From Planctomycetota bacterium (lineage in GTDB: Bacteria > Planctomycetota > MHYJ01 > JACPRB01), in NCBI GenBank assembly GCA_016190175.1, contig JACPRC010000217.1, positions 1 through 32,501 on the forward strand: DNA of 32,501 nt. The letters run 5' to 3'. A program made the position numbers and the translations under genes. Below the pieces are notes generated by a model. The model did no database searches. It had not been told where the DNA came from and was given only the letters and a program-made list of their open reading frames with translations. The first letter of the stretch is position 1, and every line of letters starts with the position of its first letter. This document shows positions 28,528-32,501 of the stretch, piece after piece.

Positions 28528-29349
28528 GTGATCGACCCCGGCCGGAGCCGCGTCCTGGTCGCCGACGACAACCAGAGCATCCGCAAGATCCTCTGCCTCT
28601 TCCTCCAGAACGCGGGCTATGAGACCGTCGAGGCGCGCAACGGCCGCGAGGCGCTCGACGGCGTCAAGAACGAGCGCGCGGATCTCGTCATCCTCGACGA
28701 CATGATGCCCCTCGTCGACGGCTACACGGTGTGCCGGAGCCTCAAGGAGGACCCGGCGACGCGCGACGTCCCCATCATCATCTGCACGGCGCGCAACAAG
28801 AAGGAGGACCTGATCGCCGCCATCCGCGCGGGCGCCGAGGACTTCATCATCAAGCCGTTCCTGCGCGAGACGGTGCTCCAGAAGGTCGAGAAGGCCCTCT
28901 CCCACCGCAAGGTCACCTCGGCCGCACGCCAGGCGGTCTCCGAGCGCCGCGGCGGCCGCCGCCGCGCCGCGGGCTGGACCGTCTCGTGGGGCCTCCACGG
29001 CGAGTCCTCCTCCCAGCCGGTCTTCAAGACGCGCATCCTCGACATCTCGCCCGGCGGCTTCAGCTTCGAGTTCTCCCGCTGCGCCGTCTGCACCGGCTAC
29101 GAGATCGGCACGGTCCATCCGCTCTGCCTCTTCGCCAAGAACGCCAAGCGCTTCCAGGAGTCCGAGCCGATCGACTTCGTCCTCTCCGTCCGCAAGGATG
29201 TGATCATCGAAGGATCCGGCAGGATCGCCCACGTCTACCAGTGGGCGGACAGCCCGCGCACCGAGAAGGTGGGCGTCATGATCGTGAAGATGTCGGAGTC
29301 GGACCGCAGCATCCTCGAGCGGTTTTCGACCGGGGAGATGGAGGCGTAG
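28528..29349 (+). CDS. Response regulator with C-terminal PilZ domain
   Basis: A 273-residue protein. Receiver domain: acidic pocket VADDNQ (about 11-16), phosphoacceptor Asp in LVILDDMMPLVDGY (about 55-58), Thr in IICTARN, Lys in IIKPF. The PilZ-like domain begins near residue 140: ERRGGRRRAAG (the basic RxxxR c-di-GMP motif in degenerate form), DISPGGFSFEF (D/NxSxxG motif), then a beta barrel ending KVGVMIVKMSE. It probably couples phosphorylation to c-di-GMP. The GTG at 28528 is preferred because of the promoter six bases upstream. No histidine kinase is adjacent. Motility or pilus control is plausible given pilT in the same window, but unproven. Confidence 0.88.
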   Translation: MIDPGRSRVLVADDNQSIRKILCLFLQNAGYETVEARNGREALDGVKNERADLVILDDMMPLVDGYTVCRSLKEDPATRDVPIIICTARNKKEDLIAAIRAGAEDFIIKPFLRETVLQKVEKALSHRKVTSAARQAVSERRGGRRRAAGWTVSWGLHGESSSQPVFKTRILDISPGGFSFEFSRCAVCTGYEIGTVHPLCLFAKNAKRFQESEPIDFVLSVRKDVIIEGSGRIAHVYQWADSPRTEKVGVMIVKMSESDRSILERFSTGEMEA

Positions 29350-29423
29350 CTCGTTTTCCTTGCCCCCCGACCTCCCGGGCTGTAGCCTTGACATCCAATT
29401 TTCCCACCGGCGAGGGAGGATCG

Positions 29424-30677
29424 ATGAGCGAGCCGTTGGACCATCGCAAGCTGTACCGTCTGCCCTGGAGCCTCTCCGACAACACGATCGCGTGGCTCGA
29501 GCCCACCTCGAAGTGCAACATCTACTGCGAGGGCTGCTACCGAGCGAACGTGAACCAGCACAAGTCGATGGAGGAGATCTCCGCCGATCTCGACGTCTTC
29601 GCGAAGTACCGCACCTTCGACGGCGTCTCGATCGCCGGCGGCGACCCGCTCACGCACCCCAAGATCGTCGACATCGTGAAGATGATCCAGGATCGCGGCT
29701 GGAAGCCGATCCTGAACACGAACGGCCACGCGCTCAAGCCGGAGCTTCTCCGCGAGCTGAAACGGGCGGGCCTCATGGGGATCACCCTCCATGTCGACAG
29801 CAAGCAGATGCGCCCCGGGTGGAAGGGCAAGACCGAGCTCGAGCTGAACGAGCTCCGGCTCCAGCTCGCGAAGATGATCGGGGACGCCGGCGACATCTCG
29901 TGCGCCTTCAACTCCACCGTCTACAGCGACACGCTCGACCAGATCCCCGGCATGGTCGACTGGGCGCAGGAGCACATCGACCTCGTGCACGTCATGGTCT
30001 TCATCTGCTTCCGCGCCGCGGTCGAGAGCGCCTACGAGTACTACGCGGGCGCCCGGAAGATCGACATGCAGCAGCTCGTCTACTCCGACCCGCCCGCGGG
30101 GACGCGGCTGGACATCACCGCGCGGGACGTGGTCGCGAAGATCCGCGAACGCCACCCCGACTTCGAGCCCTGCGCCTACCTCAACGGCACGGAGAAGCCG
30201 GATTCGTTCAAGTGGCTCCTCACCGGACGGTTCGGCACGAAGAAGAAGATCTACGGCTATATGGGCCCGAAGTTCATCGAGCTGGCCCAGACCTCGCACC
30301 ACCTTCGCACCGGCCGCTACCTCGCGTACGCGGAGCCCAAGACGCTGCGCCGCGGCAAGTGGATGCTGTGGCTCTGGCCGTTCGACAAGGGCCTGCGCCG
30401 CACCTTCCTGCGCGCCTTCTTCGACCCGCGCCTCGCGTTCCGTCCGCTCCACCTCCAGTCGATCATGATCATCCAGCCGATCGACGTGACGCCGGACGGG
30501 AGGCAGAACATGTGCGACGGCTGTCCCGACATGACGGTGTGGGACGGCCGGCTCGCGTGGTCGTGCCGCCTCGAGGAATGCATGAAGTTCGGCCAGTTCG
30601 TGAGGACGGTGCCGAAGGCGTGCGTCCCCGCGCCGGAAGGCGAGCCGGTGAAGGCCGGGACGAACGGCGGCGCGTAG
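29424..30677 (+). CDS. Radical SAM enzyme with C-terminal cysteine cluster
   Basis: A 417-residue protein. The radical SAM motif is at Cys31, Cys35 and Cys38 (SKCNIYCEGCYR), followed by GVSIAGGDPLTHP (GGE-like motif with D) and a TIM-barrel core. A C-terminal cluster (MCDGCPDMTVWDGRLAWSCRLEEC: Cys364, Cys367, Cys381, Cys386) probably binds an auxiliary Fe-S centre, as in SPASM/twitch enzymes. The overall layout recalls HpnH-like enzymes, but the C-terminal half differs and the substrate is unknown. A good Shine-Dalgarno (GGGAGG) precedes the ATG, and TTGACA lies at 29388-29393 without a matching -10. Confidence 0.88.
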   Translation: MSEPLDHRKLYRLPWSLSDNTIAWLEPTSKCNIYCEGCYRANVNQHKSMEEISADLDVFAKYRTFDGVSIAGGDPLTHPKIVDIVKMIQDRGWKPILNTNGHALKPELLRELKRAGLMGITLHVDSKQMRPGWKGKTELELNELRLQLAKMIGDAGDISCAFNSTVYSDTLDQIPGMVDWAQEHIDLVHVMVFICFRAAVESAYEYYAGARKIDMQQLVYSDPPAGTRLDITARDVVAKIRERHPDFEPCAYLNGTEKPDSFKWLLTGRFGTKKKIYGYMGPKFIELAQTSHHLRTGRYLAYAEPKTLRRGKWMLWLWPFDKGLRRTFLRAFFDPRLAFRPLHLQSIMIIQPIDVTPDGRQNMCDGCPDMTVWDGRLAWSCRLEECMKFGQFVRTVPKACVPAPEGEPVKAGTNGGA

Positions 30678-30695
30678 AGCGGCCGATTCCGTCCC

Positions 30696-30718
30696 AACCG
30701 CGCCCCGCTTCGGGCGTT
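30696..30718 (+). promoter_or_regulatory. Possible weak ECF-type promoter
   Basis: AACC (30696-30699), 15 bases, then CGTT (30715-30718) upstream of the secretin-domain gene. The spacing equals that of the stronger GAACC-N15-CGTC sites at 31111 and 31723. Weak on its own. Confidence 0.3.
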
Positions 30719-30749
30719 TCAACTCCGTTCGCGCCTCATGGAGGAAATC

Positions 30750-31094
30750 GTGAGAAGCGTCGCCCTCCTCGCGTGCGCGGTATCGGTCGCCGCCGCTTCC
30801 TGCGTCGCGAGCGGCCGGCCCGAGCCTCACTCGCAGGGGAGACCGGCGTCCGAACCCACGCACCCCGCGAAACCTGTCGAGGAAGGGCCGGAATCCCCGC
30901 AGAACCGCGTCGTCACGCGCGTCTTCCTGCTCCGACATGTGAGTCCGCGGGACGTGCAGAGGGTCCTGCTCTGAATGACCACGTTCCCGAATTCGATCCG
31001 TTGGATCGAGACCGCCCGCATCCTGTTCATCACGGACTACGAGCACAACATCCGGCGTTTCGAGTGGATCATCGAGCGGATGGATCGCCCGTAG
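30750..31094 (+). pseudogene. Secretin-type N-domain lipoprotein interrupted by an in-frame TGA
   Basis: GTG 30750 follows GGAGGA by four bases. A lipoprotein signal (LLACAVSVAAASC) and a proline-rich linker lead to VVTRVFLLRHVSPRDVQRVLL, the first half of a secretin/GspD N1-type domain. A TGA stands at 30972-30974, and the same frame continues MTTFPNSIRW, ARILFITDYEHNIRRFEWIIERMDRP, the second half of that domain, to TAG at 31094. With read-through the product is 114 residues and complete. A nonsense mutation is the simplest reading. A hairpin after the TGA also fits bSECIS geometry, but a functional selenocysteine here has no family support. Confidence 0.65.
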
Positions 31095-31100
31095 CCGGGG

Positions 31101-31194
31101 CGTTTTCCGCGAACCCGCGCCTCATCCCCGCGTCTAAGCGCGCATGAGAACCCTGGCCGCGCTCATCGCCGTCCCCCTCCTCGCCTTCTCCGAC
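31101..31194 (+). repeat. Direct repeat, left copy (promoter plus signal-peptide coding start)
   Basis: These 94 bases align without gaps to 31713-31806 (offset 612), about four-fifths identical by eye. The repeat holds a GAACC-N15-CGTC promoter and the first 17 codons of the HEWG-family gene. The two copies bracket hicBA. Confidence 0.8.
31111..31134 (+). promoter_or_regulatory. ECF-type promoter, left copy
   Basis: GAACC (31111-31115), 15 bases, CGTC (31131-31134), followed by TAA. This fits the common ECF sigma consensus (GAAC, 15-16 bases, CGTC). It lies ten bases before the ATG of a truncated gene copy. Confidence 0.55.
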
Positions 31195-31245
31195 GCCCGG
31201 CGGGCGGGAACCGTTTGCCTCCGCGGTCGCCGCGGGTTAGCATGA
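31144..31245 (+). pseudogene. Truncated 5' copy of the HEWG-family gene
   Basis: MRTLAALIAVPLLAFSD matches the signal peptide of the gene at 31756 (MRTLAALLALPLLSFSD). After 17 codons the match ends and the frame closes at TGA 31243-31245. Only 33 residues are encoded. It is a leftover from a duplication or replacement, and its end overlaps the hicB promoter. Confidence 0.75.
31215..31243 (+). promoter_or_regulatory. Candidate leaderless promoter of hicBA
   Basis: TTGCCT (31215-31220), a 17-base spacer and TAGCAT (31238-31243) stand six bases before the ATG of hicB (31250), the same layout as at other leaderless genes here. Confidence 0.5.
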
Positions 31246-31249
31246 ATCC

Positions 31250-31498
31250 ATGACGAGTTCGCCGTCCCCCGCGTCCAGCCGCCTTCGCCGCGACATCCGG
31301 ATCCACATCGTCGTCGAACGGCACGACGGATGGTACGTCGCCTACGTCCCGGAGCTGCCGGGCGTTCATTCCCAGGAACGGACTCCGCGAGCCGCGCGAG
31401 CGAACCTGATGGCAGCCCTCCGCGAGCTGGTCGCCATGGATCCTCGCGCCGTACGGCCCCGCCCGGTGCGCGTCGAGAAACTCAGGCTCCACGTCTGA
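31250..31498 (+). CDS. hicB: HicB-family antitoxin
   Basis: An 82-residue protein with the HicB partial RNase H-like fold: IRIHIVVERHDGWYVAYVPELPGVHSQERTPRAARANLMAALREL matches the family core (F-x-V-x-E-x-DG-x-Y-x-A-x-x-PELPG). No C-terminal DNA-binding domain is seen; the tail is short (VRPRPVRVEKLRLHV), so autoregulation may rely on the complex or be absent. It precedes hicA by ten bases, the less common hicB-hicA order. Together they form a type II toxin-antitoxin module. Confidence 0.85.
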   Translation: MTSSPSPASSRLRRDIRIHIVVERHDGWYVAYVPELPGVHSQERTPRAARANLMAALRELVAMDPRAVRPRPVRVEKLRLHV

Positions 31499-31508
31499 TC
31501 GGTCCGGG

Positions 31509-31694
31509 ATGAAGCGCCGGGATCTCGTTCGCCACATCGAGCGGCACGGCTGCGTCCTGGTCCGGGAGGGCGCCAGGCACTCCTGGTATCGCAATCCTGC
31601 GAACGGGTCCTACGCCGCTGTCCCGCGCCATCGCGAAATCGTGGAGTTTCTCTCACGCAAGATCTGCCGGGCACTCGGCCTTCCCGCCCCGTGA
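31509..31694 (+). CDS. hicA: HicA-family mRNA interferase toxin
   Basis: A 61-residue double-stranded-RNA-binding-like toxin: KRRDLVRHIERHGCVLVREGARHSWYRNPANGSYAAVPRHREI, with the catalytic-type His24 in the GARHS motif, then IVEFLSRKICRALGLP. Length and motifs are normal for HicA, which cleaves mRNA. The antitoxin gene lies upstream. The active-site histidine is intact, so the toxin is probably functional. Confidence 0.9.
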   Translation: MKRRDLVRHIERHGCVLVREGARHSWYRNPANGSYAAVPRHREIVEFLSRKICRALGLPAP

Positions 31695-31712
31695 TCGACC
31701 GCTCCGCGAAAG

Positions 31713-31806
31713 CGTTTCCCGCGAACCCGGGCGTGGCCGCCGCGTCTAAGCAGGCATGAGAACCCTCGCCGCCCTCCTCGCCCTTCCCCTGCTCTCCTTC
31801 TCCGAC
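31713..31806 (+). repeat. Direct repeat, right copy
   Basis: This is the partner of 31101-31194. It is the native 5' end of the HEWG-family gene and its promoter. Confidence 0.8.
31723..31746 (+). promoter_or_regulatory. ECF-type promoter of the HEWG-family gene
   Basis: GAACC (31723-31727), 15 bases, CGTC (31743-31746), then TAAG, ten bases before the ATG at 31756. Both boxes and their spacing are preserved in the left copy although the spacer has diverged, which suggests they matter. Confidence 0.6.
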
Positions 31807-32501
31807 GAGCAGGAGAAGCCGGCGAAGTCGTTCGCGCCCGACCCCACCGCCCGCATCGTCGTCCACGAATGGGGCGTCGTGACCTGCGCGGCGGGGGCGC
31901 GGAACCAGCTCGTCGGCGCGTCCGGCCCGGCCGACGAGGACCTGCCCGCCTTCGTCACGCGGTTGACGACGCTCGGCCAGAGTTACGCCATGGTCGCACG
32001 ACAGCCCATCATCTACTTCTACACCGACAAGCCGACCGACTTCTCCGTGCAGGTCCGGTTCCCGAACGGCTATCCGACCTGCTTCGATCCGCCCGCGCAA
32101 ACGTGGGCGAACACCGCCGACTACAAGACCCCGGGCGCCGGGAACATCGGATGGCAAGGCCGGCTCGACCCCGCGGCCGCGCCCGCCTTCCCCGAGGTCG
32201 CGCCCGACCACTGGGTCGCCCATTGCCGGAGCGTCGATTCGACTCCCGTCACGATCGGCTCGCGCAGGGAGAAGTACCTCTTCTACGAAGGCGCCGTTTC
32301 GATCGCCTGCCCCGTGCGGCTTGAGCTTGACGGCGACTCGGTCCGGGCCGAGTTCGCCGGCACGTGGACGGCCCCCTCGATGGCCGTCCGCGTGAAGGAC
32401 GGACGCGCGGAGACCTATCCGGTCGCCGGCGCGGGAAGACTCGCGCCGGAGCCCGTCGCCGTCGAGTCGATGCTCGCGAAGGCGGGGCTCTATGAAAAGG
32501 A
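31756..32501 (+). CDS. Secreted HEWG-motif protein, partial at window end
   Basis: At least 248 residues; the frame runs off the window. A signal peptide (MRTLAALLALPLLSFSD) is followed by RIVVHEWGVVTC, a charged loop, and QPIIYFYTDKPTDFSVQVRFPNGYPTCFDP, the pattern of a family of uncharacterised secreted proteins with HEWG and 'P-hydrophobic-YFY' motifs that I associate mainly with planctomycete-like genomes. The body is beta-rich. The function is unknown. Translation starts ten bases after an ECF-type promoter with no Shine-Dalgarno, so it may be leaderless. A truncated copy of its 5' end lies 612 bp upstream. Confidence 0.8.
   Translation, partial: MRTLAALLALPLLSFSDEQEKPAKSFAPDPTARIVVHEWGVVTCAAGARNQLVGASGPADEDLPAFVTRLTTLGQSYAMVARQPIIYFYTDKPTDFSVQVRFPNGYPTCFDPPAQTWANTADYKTPGAGNIGWQGRLDPAAAPAFPEVAPDHWVAHCRSVDSTPVTIGSRREKYLFYEGAVSIACPVRLELDGDSVRAEFAGTWTAPSMAVRVKDGRAETYPVAGAGRLAPEPVAVESMLAKAGLYEK

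Noticed and set aside
29388-29393. Perfect TTGACA upstream of the radical SAM gene as a full promoter
   Set aside because: No -10-like hexamer stands 15-19 bases downstream; that space holds the Shine-Dalgarno region.

Overview
The window is about 32.5 kb of G+C-rich bacterial chromosome (roughly two-thirds G+C by eye). It is densely coding, with many 1-4 bp stop/start overlaps and no tRNA, rRNA or CRISPR array that I could find. The gene content suggests an uncultured Planctomycetota-like or related environmental lineage: ECF sigma factor with zinc-binding anti-sigma, Hanks-type kinase with TPR tail, Ycf46-type AAA ATPase with DUF1257/DUF2997 partners, DUF3472, an 'HEWG' secreted protein family, large Asp-box propellers and an SBBP propeller with a C-terminal sorting-like tail. 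The phylum is inference; no 16S gene or taxonomic marker beyond rpsP is present.

Layout. 130-1346 (-): two zinc-ribbon membrane proteins, divergent from rpsP-mtnA (1448-2601, +). 2591-10738 (-): one long co-directional series reading kinase, radical SAM activase-like enzyme, Ycf46-like AAA ATPase, Ycf35/DUF1257-like, DUF2997, zinc-ribbon membrane protein, TPR protein, PilT-like ATPase. 10825-12357 (+): ECF sigma factor, anti-sigma factor, then a membrane protein preceded by two LexA-like palindromes. 12457-13841 (+): a secreted DUF3472 protein and a tiny coiled-coil protein. 13855-16620 (-) is a large Asp-box propeller with an inserted PDZ domain. Divergent from it is 16697-17542 (+), a thioredoxin-like protein whose first redox cysteine is an in-frame TGA followed by a hairpin: I read it as a selenoprotein. 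17782-20555: metallopeptidase-like protein, CBS protein and an MNT-HEPN toxin-antitoxin pair. 20608-21333 is a decay zone (IS21 istB remnant, IS21-like end repeats, an orphan permease tail). 21442-23101: SBBP propeller and an orphan scpA tail. 23106-25902 (-): ABC-2 type exporter. 26120-29349: anchored protein, CCA-adding enzyme, REC-PilZ regulator. 29424-32501 (+): radical SAM enzyme, broken secretin-domain lipoprotein, hicBA flanked by a duplicated promoter/signal-peptide segment, and the start of the HEWG gene.

The non-coding DNA is unusually organised. (i) Two copies of a 227-231 bp element made of five hairpins lie in opposite orientations at 17551-17781 and 24904-25130; paired arms differ between copies by compensating changes, and copy 2 sits in a repeat array whose register is restored if the element and one CTAA are removed. 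(ii) Degenerate heptamer arrays, often followed by the same heptamer family in inverted orientation, occur at 5314, 13494, 23032, 24803/25131, 25917/26081, 27027 and 28411. (iii) Several genes have a -35/-10 pair only 6-10 bases upstream of the start codon with no Shine-Dalgarno sequence, indicating leaderless transcripts.

How the genes may work together: the kinase-to-PilT series looks like one transcription unit joining signalling, radical chemistry and the Ycf46 module; the ECF sigma factor may read the GAACC-N15-CGTC promoters seen near 31.1 and 31.7 kb; MNT-HEPN and HicBA are two separate toxin-antitoxin modules.
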